This document shows positions 38,911 to 51,800 of a stretch of 64,000 nt of DNA, one piece after another. The first letter of the stretch is position 1. The number at the start of each line of letters is the position of its first letter. The notes under the pieces were generated by a model that saw only the letters and a program-made list of their open reading frames with translations, made no database searches and had not been told where the DNA came from. The stretch is from Chamaea fasciata (taxonomy: Eukaryota > Chordata > Aves > Passeriformes > Sylviidae): the NCBI GenBank assembly GCA_029207755.1, contig JARCOQ010000006.1:1528846-1592845 (forward strand). Reading direction: 5' to 3'. The position numbers and the translations under genes are program-made.

Positions 38911-38950
38911 AAATCTCTTTTTTAAATTTTTTTTTTTTTTTAAATTGGTG

Positions 38951-38956
38951 AATAAA
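38951..38956 (+). terminator. ATP6V1B1: Poly(A) signal of ATP6V1B1
   Basis: AATAAA, 670 nt after the stop and just past the 3' UTR repeat array. It is the first AATAAA after the stop. Confidence 0.65.
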
Positions 38957-39067
38957 CCACCGCGGTCACCAAACTCCTTTTGTGCTCCGACGTTTCCTTC
39001 CGTGGCCTTGGAATTCCCACCCTTGGGGACATCTGGGAACATCTGGGGACATCTGGTGACCCCTGGG

Positions 39068-39167
39068 NNNNNNNNNNNNNNNNNNNNNNNNNNNNNNNNN
39101 NNNNNNNNNNNNNNNNNNNNNNNNNNNNNNNNNNNNNNNNNNNNNNNNNNNNNNNNNNNNNNNNNNN
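39068..39167. other. Assembly gap (100 N)
   Basis: Exactly 100 unknown bases, the conventional placeholder for a gap of unknown size. The 5' half of ZNF638 is missing to its right and may be hidden here, or the two sides may be wrongly joined. Confidence 0.98.
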
Positions 39168-39665
39168 ATCCCCAAAAAATCCCCAAAAAATCCCCAAAAA
39201 AATTCTCAAAAAATTCCAAAAAATTCCCAAAAAACTCCAAAAATCCCCCAAAAATCCCCAAAAAGTCCCCAAAAAAATCCCCAAAAAATTCTCAAAAATC
39301 CCCAAAAAATTCCCAAAAAACTCTCAAAAATCCCCAAAAAATCCCCAAAAAATCCCCAGAAAATTCCCAAAAAATCCCCAAAAAATTCTCAAAAAATCCC
39401 CAAAAAATCCCCAGAAAATCCCCAAAAAATTCTCAAAAAATTCCAAAAAATTCCCAAAAAACTCCCAAAAATCCCCCAAAAATCCCCAAAAAGTCCCCAA
39501 AAAAATCCCCAAAAAATTCTCAAAAAATCCCCAAAAAATTCCCAAAAAACTCCCAAAAATCCCCAAAAAATCCCCAAAAAATCCCCAGAAAATCCCCAAA
39601 AAATTCTCAAAAAATCCCCAAAAAATTCTCAAAAAATTCCAAAAAATTCCAAAAAATCCCCAAAA
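39168..39665. repeat. (TCCCCAAAAAAT)n C/A-only array upstream of ZNF638 exon
   Basis: About 500 bp of CCCCAAAAAAT and CTCAAAAAATT words on the + strand. It is the complement in kind of the G/T-only array beyond the next exon (39890-42350). Together they flank the 123-nt exon 39727-39849 as an inverted repeat. Confidence 0.92.
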
Positions 39666-39726
39666 ATCCCCCAACTTCCCCCAAATTCCCGCACGCCCTA
39701 AGCCCGGTGGCGGGCCCCTCCCGCAG

Positions 39727-39849
39727 GCGTGCTGCGTGCTGTGCGTGTCCAACGTGCCCCCGCGCGGCTGCTCGGCCGCGGCCATCGGCCGCCTGGCCCG
39801 GCCCTTCGGCGCCGCGCGCGACCTCCTGCTGCTCTCCTCCCACCGCAAG
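39727..39849 (+). CDS. ZNF638: ZNF638 exon A (RRM, first half)
   Basis: Encodes [33 protein letters not shown] and LLLSSHRK, in phase 0 both ends. Shape beta1-alpha1-beta2 of an RRM. Very GC-rich and Ala-rich compared with mammals. CCGCAG acceptor, GTGACC donor. Confidence 0.85.
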
Positions 39850-42800
39850 GTGACCTTGGCCCCGCCGGGGCCGCGGGCTTGGGGACTTGATGGATTTGGG
39901 GAGGGTGATCATTTTGGGGGGGATTTGGGGGATTTTGGGGATTTTGATGGATTTGGGGGGGGGATTTGATAATTTTGGGGGGGGAATTTGGGGGATTTTG
40001 GGGATTTTTGGGGGGAGTTTTGGGGGATTTTTGATAATTTTGAGGGGATTTTGGGGGGATTTGGGGGAGTTTTGATAATTTTTGGGGGAAATTTGGGGGG
40101 ATTTTGGGGAGTTTTGGGGGAGTTTTGATAATTTTGGGGGGAATTTGGGGATTTTGGGGATGTTTTGGGGGAGTTTTGGGAGGATTTGGGGAGATTTTGG
40201 GGGGGATTTGGGGGAGTTTTGATAATTTTGGGGGAGGAATTTGGGGGATTTCGGAATTTGGGGGGATTTGGGGGGGATTTGGGGGGATTTGATAATTTTG
40301 GGGGTAAATTTGGGGATTTTGGGGGGTTTTATGGATTTTGGGGGGGAATTTGGGGGGATTTTGGGAGGGATTTGATAATTTTGGGGGGATTTTTGGGGGA
40401 TTTTGGGGGGTTTGGGGGGATTTGGGGGAGTTTTGATAATTTTGAGGGGGAATTTGGAGGGTTTTGGGGAATTTTTGGGGGGATTTTGGGGGCATTTGGG
40501 GCATTTTTGATAATTTCGGGGGGATTTGGGGGATTTTAGGGGGTTTTGATAATTTTGGGGGGATTTGGGGGGGAGTTGGGGGGAGTTTTGATAATTTGGG
40601 GGGGAATTTGGGGGATTTTGGGGGGTTTTATGGATTTTGGGGGGTTTTTTGGGAGTTTTGGGGATTTTTGATAATTTTGGGGGGGAAAATGGGGGATTTT
40701 GGGGATTTTTGGGGGAATTTGGGGGAGTTTTGATAATTTTGGGGGGAATTTTGGGGGATTTGGGGGAATTTTTGATAATTTTGGGGGGGAATTTGGGGGA
40801 TTTTGGGGGGTTTTGGGGATTTTTGGGGGGATTTGGGGGGTTTTTTGGGGGATTTGGGGGATTTTTGATAATTTTGGGGGATTTTGGGGGGTTTTATGGA
40901 TTTTTGGGGGGATTTGGGGGAGTTTTGATAATTTTGGGGGGAATTTGGGGTGATTTGGGGGGTTTTTTGGGGGAGTTTTGGGGGATTTTTGGTAATTTTT
41001 GGGGGGATTTGGGGGATTTTGGGGGATTTGGGGGAGTTTTGATAATTTTGGGGGGGAATTTGGGGGATTTGGGGGGGTTTTATGGATTTTTGGGGGGATT
41101 TTGGGGGTTTTTGGGGGGAATTTTGGGGGGATTTTGGGGGGTTTTTTGGGGGATTTTTTGGGGATTTTGGGGGATTTTTTTGGAGGATTGTTTGGGGATT
41201 TTGAGGGAATTTTTTGGTGAAATTTTTGGGGGTTTTATTGGAAATTCGGGGGTTTTTTGGGGATATTTAGGGGATATTTTTGAGATTTTTCGGGATTTTT
41301 GGTGGGATTTTGGGGGGGATTTTGGGGAGATTTCTTTTTTGAGGATTCTTTGGGGATTTGGGGGAATTTTTTGGTGAAATTTGGAGGATTTTCTGGAGAT
41401 TTCTTGGGAAGTTTGGGGGATTTTAGAGGAATTTTTTGGGGAAATTTTGAGGGTTTGGGGGGAAATTTGGGAGATTTGGGGGATTTTTTTTATTTTTTGG
41501 TGGGTTTTTTGGAATTTTAGAGAGATTTTGGGGGGATTTTTGGAAATTTTGGGGAGTTTGGGGTTTTTTGGGATATTCTGGGGATAATTTTGAGATTTTG
41601 GGGGATTTTTTGGGGATTTTGGGGGATTTCTGGAGGATTCTTTGGGGATTCTTGGGGGGAATTTTGGGGGAATTTTTTGGTGAAAGTTTGAGGGATTTTC
41701 GGGGGATTTCTTGAGAAATTTGGGGGTGATTTTGGGGGTTTTGGGGGACTTTAGAGGGATTTTTGGAGGGAATTTTGGAGTTTTGGGGATTTTTGATTTT
41801 TTGGTGGGTTTTTTGGAATTTTACGGAGATTATTTTTGGGGATTTTTTGGAAATTTGGGGGAGTTTTAGGGAGTTCGGGGATTTTTTGGGGATATTTTGG
41901 GGGATTTTTTGGGGTTTTCGGAGGGGTTTTGGGGGATTTTTAAAAGATTTTAGTGGGACTTTTGTTTTGAATTTTGGGGAGATTTTTTGGGTTTTGGGGG
42001 GATATTTGGGATATTTGAGGGAGTTTGGGATTTTTTCAGGATATTTTGGGATTTTTTTAGGATATTTTCGGGGGATTGGGATTTTTGGGGAATTTTTGGG
42101 GATTTTTTTAGGGTATTTTGGGGTTTGGGGTGGAATTCTTGGGGGGTTTTGGGGGGATTTTTTGGGAGGATTTTTTAGGACTTTTGGGATTTTGTTTTTA
42201 GGATATTTTGGAGGGATTTTTTGGGGGGTTTTTTGGTGGATTTTTTGTGGGGTTTTTTGTGGGATTTTTTTGGGGGTTTTTTTGAGGAATTCAGAGGGAA
42301 TTCTTGGGAATCCGGGGGGAACATTTAGGAAACTTTAGAACGAATTTTGGAGGTTTTTTGGAGCGTTTTAGTGGGATTTTTTTCCCCGAATTTTCACGGC
42401 GTTCCTTTAGATCATTTTCTCTCCGTTTTTCCTTCATTTTTCGCCCAATTTATACCATTTTTTTTTTGCCTTACGCCGTTTTTTCCTCTCCAGGCCTACG
42501 TGGAGCTGCCCAGAGCAGCAGGCGAGGCCATGGTGAGGTTTTACAGCTCCTTCCCCGCCACCCTGGACGGGCACCAGCTCCACATCCAGCCCGAGCCCCG
42601 GCACCGCTCCCTCCGGGACGAGGTGAAACTCAACATCCCGCAGAAATCCTGGGGGGGAAAAAAAAAGAAAAAAAAAAAAAAAAAAGGGGGAATTTTGGGG
42701 AATTTTTGACAATTTTAGGAATTCTGGGGGGAAAAATTCAAAAGGAAAAATCTCGGTTTTCCCCCTTCGATTTGGGGTTTAAATGGAATTTTCAGCGATT

Positions 42801-45800
42801 TTTGCTGTTGGAATTGAGGGCGTTCTGTTCTCCCTGCCGGGAGTTGATTCTGGGGAATGTTTTGATGGAGTTGCTGAGGTGAGGAAGGCTGTGGTTAATT
42901 AATGACTTCAATAATGTCGTTATGCCCTCGCTTAATTGTTTAATTTATTGCTTAATTGCTTTGTTTAATTTAATTATGCATTACTTGTTTTATTATTTAT
43001 TTCGTTAGTGGATTGCTTTATTTAATTGAATTATCTGTGAGTTATTTTATTATCTACTTTATAATTTTATTGTTTTATTTAATTGAATTATCTGTATTTT
43101 ATTATTTCATTTATTGCTTAATTCAATTTAATTATTTGTTGTGTATTTTATTATTTCCTTTATTACTTGTTTTATTTTCTACTTCATTTGTTGTTTTATT
43201 TAATTTTATCTGTTATCCGTTTTATTGTCTTTCATTATTTATCGTTATTTCTTTTATTGTCTGTTTTATTGTTTACTTCATTTATTGTTTGATTTAATTT
43301 AATTATCTGTAATTTGCTTCGTTGTTTATTTCGTCATTTATTTCATTATTTATTTAATTCGTCTCTTTCTTCAACTCAATTGTTTATTCTTTATTTCATT
43401 ATTTATTATAGTGTTTAATTACCATTGATGGGCTGTTAACTAATCGGGAATTATTAACCAATTGTTAATTATGATTAATTAAGCTCCAACCCCTTTGTTT
43501 TCCCCTAAAGGAAGCGATTTTCATTGGCCTCATCAAAGATTCCGATCCCAAGGTGAGGTTTTTCCTCATTATCCCCAGTTTTTTCTCTCCTTAGTCCCAA
43601 TTTTCCCTGTTTATCCCAATTTTTTTCCTTTTCTCCCCTTTTCATTCCTCTTTTTCCCACTTTTTCCCCTTTTCTCCCCTTCTTTCCCTTTAATCCCCGT
43701 TCCCCCTTTCTTTCCCCTTTTCTCCTTTTTTCCCGTTTTCCCTCTTCCCCCTTTGTTCCCTTTTTTCCTCTTTTTCCCTCTTTTTTCCCTTTCCCCTTTT
43801 CCCCCTTTTTCTCCCCTTGTTCCCCTTTTCTCCCTTTCATTCCTTTTTCCCTCTTTTTCCACATTTCTCCCTTTTTCTTCCTTTTTTCTCTTTCCTTGTT
43901 TCCCCCTTTTCTCCCTTTTCCCCTTTTCCCTTTATTCCCTTTATTCCTTTTTCTCCCTTTTTCTCCCCTTTTCTCCTCTTTTTCCCTTTTTTCATCTTTT
44001 TTTCTCTTTTTCCTCCTTTTTCCCCTTTTTTCTCCCCTTCTCTCCTTTCCCCCCCATTTACCCCTTTTCCTCCCCTTTTCCTCCCCTTTTTCCTCCCCTT
44101 TCCCCCCTTCTTTTTCCCTCCTTTTTTCTCCCCTTGTTCCCTTTTTCTCCCCTTTATTCCATTTTCCCTCTTTTTCCACATTTCTCCTTTTTTCTTCCTT
44201 CTTCCTGTTTCTTTCTTTTCTCTCTCTTTCCCCTTTTTTCCTTTTCCCCCTTTTTTCCCTTTTCCCTTTATTCCTTTTTCTCCTCTTTTCTCCTCTTTTT
44301 CTCTCTTTTTCCCTTTTCCCTGCTTTTCTCCCTCTCCCCCTTTTTTCTCCCTTTTCCCCCCTTTTTCTCCCCTTCTTCCCCTTTTCTCCCCTTTATTCCA
44401 TTTTCCCTCTTTTTCCACATTTCTCCTTTTTTCTTCCTTCTTTCCCTGTTTCCTTCTTTCCCCCCTTCCTCCCTTCTTCCCTTCATTCCTTTCTGCCCCG
44501 TTTTCTCCCGGTTTTCCCCTCTTTTCATCTTTTTTTTTCTCCTTTTCCCTTTCCCCTCCTTTTCCCCCTTTTTCTCCCCATGTTTCCATTTTCTCCCTTT
44601 TTTCCTCCCTTTCCCCCCATTTCTCCCTTCCTTTCCTGTTCTTTCCCTTCTTTCCCTCTTTCCCCCTTTTTCCCCCTTCCTTTTTTCCCTTTTCCTCCCC
44701 TCCCCTTCCCCCGTTTTCCCCCTTTTCCCCTTTTTTTTCCCCCCTAAATCCCAGATTTCTCCCTGCAGGTTGACTGCTCCTCGCTGCGCTCCCAGCTGGT
44801 TCACCTGGGGAACCTGCCGGCCGAGGGGGTGCGGGAGCTGGAGGTGGTTTGCGCGGGGCTGCGCTTCGGCAAGGTGGAGCACTACGCCCTGCTCAGCAAC
44901 AGGAACACGGTGCGCACCGGCCGTTCGCGCCTCCGTTTCAGGGAGTTTTGGGGGAATTTGGGGGGGATTTTTGGGGAATTTTTGAGGAATTTTTGAGGGG
45001 ATTTTGGGGGATTTTTTGAGGAAGATTTTAGGATTTTTTTCAGAATTTTTCGGTGATTTTTGGAGAGGTTTTGGTGCAGTTTTGAGGGATTTTTTTAGAG
45101 GGAAATTTTGAGGGATTTTGGGGGATTTTTTGAGGAAAATTTTAGGATTTTTTTCAGAATTTTTCGGTGATTTTTGGAGAGGTTTTGGTGCAATTTTGAG
45201 GGATTTTTTTAGAGGGAAATTTTGAGGGATTTTGGGGAATTTTTGAGGAAGATTTTAGGATTTTTTTCAGAATTTTTCGGTGATTTTTGGAGAGGTTTTG
45301 GCGCAGTTTTGAGGGATTTTTTTAGAGGGAAATTTTGAGGGATTTTGGGGGATTTTTGAGGAAAATTTTAGGATTTTTTTCAGAATTTTTCGGTGATTTT
45401 TTGAGGGGTTTTGGTGCAATTTTGAGGGATTTTTTTAGAGGGAAATTTTGAGGCATTTTGGGGGATTTTTGAGGAAGATTTTAGGATTTTTTTCAGAATT
45501 TCTCGGTGATTTTTTGAGAGGTTTTGGCGCAATTTTGAGGGATTTTTTTTAGAGGGGAATTTTGAGGGATTTGGGGGAATTTTTGAGGAAGATTTTAGGA
45601 TTTTTTTCAGAATTTTTCGGTGATTTTTGGAGAGGTTTTGGTGCAATTTTGAGGGATTTTTTTAGAGGGGAATTTTTGAGGAATTTTTTGGGATTTTTTT
45701 CAGAATTTTTCTGTGATTTTTTTGGGAGGTTTTGGTGCAGTTTAGAGGGATTTTTTTTAGAGGGGAATTTTTGAGGGATTTTGGGGGATTTTTTGAGGAA

Positions 45801-48800
45801 TTTTTGAGGGGATTTTGGGGGATTTTTTGAGGAAAATTTTAGGATTTTTTTCAGAATTTTTCGGTGATTTTTGGAGAGGTTTTGGTGCAGTTTTGAGGGA
45901 TTTTTTTAGAGGGAAATTTTGAGGGATTTTGGGGGATTTTTGAGGAAGATTTTAGGATTTTTTTCAGAATTTTTCGGTGATTTTTTGAGAGGTTTTGGTG
46001 CAATTTAGAGGGATTTTTTTAGAGGAGAATTTTTGAGGGATTTTTTGGGATTTTTTTCAGAATTTTTCGGTGATTTTTTTGAGAGGTTTTGGTGCAGTTT
46101 AGAGGGATTTTTTTAGAGGGAAATTTTTGAGGAATTTTTGAGGAATTTTTGGGGATTTTTTTTCAGATTTTTTCAGTGATTTTTTGAGAGGTTTTGGTGC
46201 AATTTTAAGGGATTTTTTTGGAGAGGAATTTTTGAGGGACTTTTTTCAGAATTTTTGCAGATTTTTTGAGGGATTTGGAGAGGATTCCAGAAGCTGGAGG
46301 CGGTGTGCGCGGGGCTGCGCTTCGGCAAGGCGGAGCACCGCGCCCTGCTCAGCAACAGGAACACGGTACAGCGCCAGGAGTTTTTGGGAATTTTTGGCAG
46401 AATTTTGGGGGGATTTTTTGGGAATTTTTGGCAGAAATTTGGGGGATTTTTTGGGAATTTTTCACAGAATTTTGGGGGATTTGGGGGGAATTTTTGGAGA
46501 TTTTTTTTCAGAATTTTTAGGTGATTTTTGGGGGGAATTTTTTGGCGCAATTTGGGGGGATTTTTTTCAGAATTTTGGGGGGAATTTTTCTGGAAACTTT
46601 AGCGGATTTTGGGAGAAATTTTTGAGGGGATTTTTGAGGGATTTTGGGGGGATTTGGGGAGATTTTGGGGGGATTTGGGGGTTATTCCGGGAGCTGGAGG
46701 TGGTTTGTGCGGGATTGCGCTTCGGCACGGTGGAGCACTGCGCCCTGCTCAGCAACAGGAACACGGTAAATCCGGGAATTCCTGGGAAAAAATATTTGGG
46801 GAAATTTGGGGGATTTATTGACGGATTTTCAGAGATTTTTGGGGGGTTTTTTGAGGGATTTTGGGGGATTTTTTCAGAATTTTTAGGTGATTTTGGAGGG
46901 GATTTCAGGGGATTTTTTAGGAATTTTTGAGGGATTTTTTTCAGGACTTTTGAGGAATTTTTTGAGGGATTTTTTGGGAATTTTTATTTTAATTTTGAGG
47001 GGATTTGGGGAAGTTTTTGTGGGAATTCTGGAGGGGTGTCAGGGGCTGGAGGTGGTGCGTGCGGGATTGCGCTTCGGCACGGTGGAGCACTGAGCCCTGC
47101 TCAGTACAGGAACGCCATAAAGAACTGGGATTTTGGGGGGGAATTTTCGGCAGAATTTCGGGAGATTTTCGGCAGAATTTCGGGAGATTTTCGGCAGAAT
47201 TTCGGGAGATTTTCGGCAGAATTTCGAGAGATTTTTGGCAGAATTTCGGGAGATTTTCGGCAGAATTTCGGGAGATTTTTGGCAGAATTTTGGGAGATTT
47301 TTGGCAGAATTTTGGGAGATTTTTGGCAGAATTTTGGGAGAATTTTGGCAGAATTTTTGGAGATTTTTGGCAGAATTCAGGAGATTCTGGGCAGAATTTT
47401 GGGAGATTTTCGGCAGAATTTTGGGAGAATTTTGGCAGAACTTGGGGGAGATCTTTTCGGAATTTTTGAGGCATTTCCAGGAATTTTTGGGGTCGTTTTT
47501 CTTCTGGAAAATTCTGGCGATTATTTCCCGAAATTTCAGGCGATTTTTTGGGGAGGTTTTTGTCGCAATCTTGAGGGAATTTTTTGCGGGATTTTTTTTT
47601 CCAGCATTTTTGGCAGAATTTCGGACAGAATTTTGCCGGAATCGCATTATCCACCTTTACGACCCAAACCGGGACAAGCTCGGCTCATTTCACCCCTTTC
47701 TCCACCTAGAAAAGAGCCGGAAACGAGCGACACGTCCGCTCAGCTTTCGGCTTTTCCCCCCGCGCTCCAGGGATTAGCCGGAATTTTTGTTTTGTCGCCC
47801 TCAGGCCATCCTGCAGCTGGACAGCCCCAAATCGGCGCGCGCCATGTTCACCTTCCTGCAGCAGTACCCCTATTCCGTGGGGGAACACCGGCTCACCTGC
47901 TCCTTGTCCTCCCACGGCGACGCTCCTGAGGTGACGATTCCGCCTTTTCCGCTTCTCCTCCGCGGGGTTTGTTTTTTTTTTGGGAGGGGGGAGAATCTTC
48001 CCGCAAATGGTGCGGGATGGGATTTTCTCTCCGGGTTGGGATTTTTCCCTCAGATTTGGCATTTTTGTCTCAGAATTGGGGTTTTTCTCAGGGTTTGAAA
48101 TTTTCGCCTCAGGTTTGGGGTTTTTCACTTCTGGGATTGGGATTTTCCCCTCAGGATTGGGATTTCCCTCAGGGTTTGGAATTTTTCCCGCAGGGTGGGA
48201 ATTTTCTCTCAGGAAATAGGGTTTTCCCTCAGAATTGGGATTTTTTTTTCCCTCAGGATTGGGATTTCCCCCTCAGGTTTGGGGATTTCCCCCTCAGAAT
48301 TGGGATTTTCCCCTCAGGATTGGAATTTTTTTCTCTCAGAATTGGGATTTTTCCCTCAAGATTGGGATTTTCCCTCAGGATTGGGATTTTCCCTTAGGAT
48401 ATAAGGTTTTCCCTCAGAACTGGGAATTTTTTCTCTCAGAATTGGGATTTTCTCTCAGAATTGGGATTTTCCCATCAGGGTTTGGGATTTCCCCCTCAGG
48501 ATTGGGATTTTCCCTGAGGATTGGGGATTTTCCCTCAGGGTTTGGCATTTTTTTCCCCCTCAGCGTTTGGAATTTTTGAGGGAGGGATGAACACGTCGGA
48601 ATTCTCATCCTGGGAATGGGATTGGGAAGTTTCGTCTTCCCGGTCCCTCTTTTGGGGTGGTGGGATTTGGGAATCCCGTTCTGATCCCTCTGGAACTGAA
48701 AAATCCTGACTTTGGGTTTTGTTTTCCAGCCCGAAACCGGGAAAAGGGAAGTGAAGAGAGAGGAGGGGAGCAGAGGAAGGTACGGCCTGCCAGGATTTGG

Positions 48801-51800
48801 GGGAATTTCTTTTTTATTTTATCCTTTTCTCTTCCCTCTTGGAATATTCATCCACTCTTCGAGAATCCCTCCAGCTTTATCCTGCTGCTCCTCCTTCCCG
48901 CTTTTGCTCCGGAGTCAAAATATTTGGGATTTGTTGAAAAAATCGTGGAAAAACGGGCTGAAATCCCAATTTCTGTGGATTTTTTTCCCATTTTTTTCTC
49001 CCCTGCTCAGGTCCTGGCTCTTCCTGTTGCTTTTATTCCATCCCACAGCTCTTCCCTCCATCCCTGCCTCTGGAATTCCTCTTCCCAGCTGCTGAATTCC
49101 CGGAAATTTTTAGGAATTTCTGTTAAATACGGCTTCGATCCCGTTTTTTCTGTGATCCCAACTCGGATTTCTGGCTGAATTTTGTTGTTTAAAAACCCCA
49201 AAACTGCGTGAGGACGATCCTAAAATTTCAGGAATTCCGTTATGGAAAAGCTCTGTATTCCCAGATCCCGTTTCTTGCCTTGTCGTTCCCTGAAACTGCT
49301 GAATTTTGGGAGCGTTAATTCCCAAATTAACGGGAAGCGTCTTGATTCCAGATAGCTGTAATTAAAAGTTTCGATTCAAATATAAAATAAATATTGAAAC
49401 TGAATAAAAAGTGAGTTTTTCCACGAATCCCAGCTCCTGAAAACTTGGAAAATTGAGACGTTTTTCCCTCCTCCACACATTTTCCGCATAATTATTTCAT
49501 TCCACCTCATAAGGAGCGGGAAACACCGGAATTATCGTTTTAATTATTAATTCTTTATCTAAAGCTTTAATTAATTAAGCTCTTAATTGATCAAATTAAG
49601 ATGGAAATGGGATTAAATTAAGTGGGATGGAAATTTTCCGATGCCTGAGGTCCTCAAAACGTGAATTATTCACCTCAGTTCATCCCAGAATTCCCAATCC
49701 CGTGTCCTCCACTGGTGGCATCCGGAGCTTTCCGGGAATTCTGAAATTCTCCCCCTCGTGGTTTGATTTCTCCTGTTTCCTTTCAATCCTTTTAGCTCCG
49801 CCTTGAAAAAAATCCCAGAAGGATCGGGAACGGGGCAAAAACCAGCTGGAAACCCATCGGGAGAGGCCAGGAAAGGCCAGATTCCCACCCCAAATATCCC
49901 AGAGGAGATTCCAGCGGCACAGCCGGAGATTCCTGAATCCCAGGCAGCAGGAGCAGCTCGGGAATGGCCCTCGGGGATGGATGTGGAGGGCTTGGATCCT
50001 GGAATTGGAATTTCCGTGGATTCTGCTCCCGGCAAATTGCCCGGAGCGAGGTCGGAGGAGAAACCGGCGTCGTTTTCTGGAGCGAGGAAAGAAGAAGCTC
50101 GGGATGAGGCAGGGCTGGAAATCCCAAAGGAGGATCGGAAGCTCTCTGCTCCTGCTCCGGAAGCTCTGGAATCATCCAGCAAGGCTGGAGCCATCCCTGG
50201 AATGTCGCCGAGCTCGGGTGTGGTGTCACCAGGTGTCACCCAGCCCGGCACGGAGCTGGGAAAAACTCCCCTTCCCGAGGCTGGGAAAAGCAGCCATGAA
50301 ACTGCCCCGGAGAGGAAAACTCTCCCAAAACCTCTGGATGCTCCAGGGAAAAAACTGGCTGCGGCTGGAGCAGAGAGAGAGGGGACGGCACAGGAATCCG
50401 GGCTCAAAACCGGGGAAAGTCCGGGAAAAACTTCGGGCAAAGCTGGGGCAGAGCTGGAGAAAAACCCTGGAAAAACATCATCCAGAGGTGGGGAGAACTC
50501 TGGGAACGCACTTGGTGAGATCCACGTGGGGAGTTCGGCGAAAACCCCACAGAACAAAGGGGCGGGAGCTGCGAAATCCGACGAAAACCGCGCGGCAGCT
50601 CCGGTGAATCCCACGGCATCCCTGAAGGAATCCTGCCTTGGGAAAACCCTTTTGAAGGCAGTGGTGTCTGTCCCGGATATCCTAAAACAGAGAATTCCTG
50701 TCAGGATCACCGAGCCTTCCCTGGGAAAAGCTGGGGAGCAAAAAAACCCCCCCAAAACGGGACTGGAGAGGAAAAACCCCCCCAAAACCGCGGCTCAGCC
50801 GGGAGCCGGGAACAGCCAGTGGAAAAGGGATGGGAATTCCAGAGTGGATGCACGAGGAGACAGTGGGAAGAGCTCAGCCCAGCAGGAAAAGGATTCCCAG
50901 CTGGAATCCAGGCAGGGAGAGAGCGGAACGTCGGGCACAAAGGAAGATCCCGGCGGGAATCAGGTGAGCAGGGCGGGAATTGCGGTGTGTCCCTGGCGTT
51001 CCTGGAGCATTCCTTCCCCTTTTCCATAAATCCCTGAGGAGCTGCTGGGCAAATCCCTGAGGCAACCGCTTCCTTGTAGCTCCAACGCCAGGTTGGAAAA
51101 CCTTATGGAAGTCGTTTCAGAATCCAACCGGAATTCCTTGGAGCAGCTCCAAGTGGGAATAAACTCCGTGTCCTCTGGGAAGTTGGGATTTGCTTTTCCA
51201 AGCCCTGGCACAGATGGAAAAGAGGCTCCTGAGCCTCCTGTTGGTGGCAAATCCCTGGAGCTGTGGGGACATCCCAGAGCAGCTCCTCGATCCGAAGGAA
51301 GCTGTGCTCGGTGAGGATTGGGATTTCCTGGGATTTCATGGAATTTTTTGGTCCCGTTTTGCAGGCTCCTGGCGGGGGCGGTGCTGCAGCTTGGAAAAGC
51401 GGCGCTGGAAAACAGAAGGAGGTGAGGATGGAAAACCTCAGGGGATTCCAAGGATGGAGTGTTTGGAAAAGGGGATTTTTGGTGTTCCAGGGGGTGGGAT
51501 TGGATGGGATTTAAGGTCTTTTCCGACCCAAACCATTCCAGGATTCCGTGACATTCCTGCTCTCGGGAATCTTTCCCCTCTTCCCACAGTGGGATCAGCA
51601 AATTCCTGCCCTTTTCCCGTCTGGTGTCCGCGGATCCCGTGGGCTCTGGGATGCCGGAATCCCTTTGGGTCCCAATTTCCAGGACCACAAGGAATCTCCA
51701 ACCGGGATCAGATCCCATAAATCCATCCCCAAATCCCAATTTTCCAGTTAGCGTTAAATATCCATGAAAACGGGAGGGTAGGATGGAGTATGTTGGCAGG

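Noticed and set aside
51080..51310. Possible extra ZNF638 exon with acceptor and donor
   Set aside because: Its open frame is out of phase with exons G and I, the phase 0 frame has a stop, and G joins I correctly without it.
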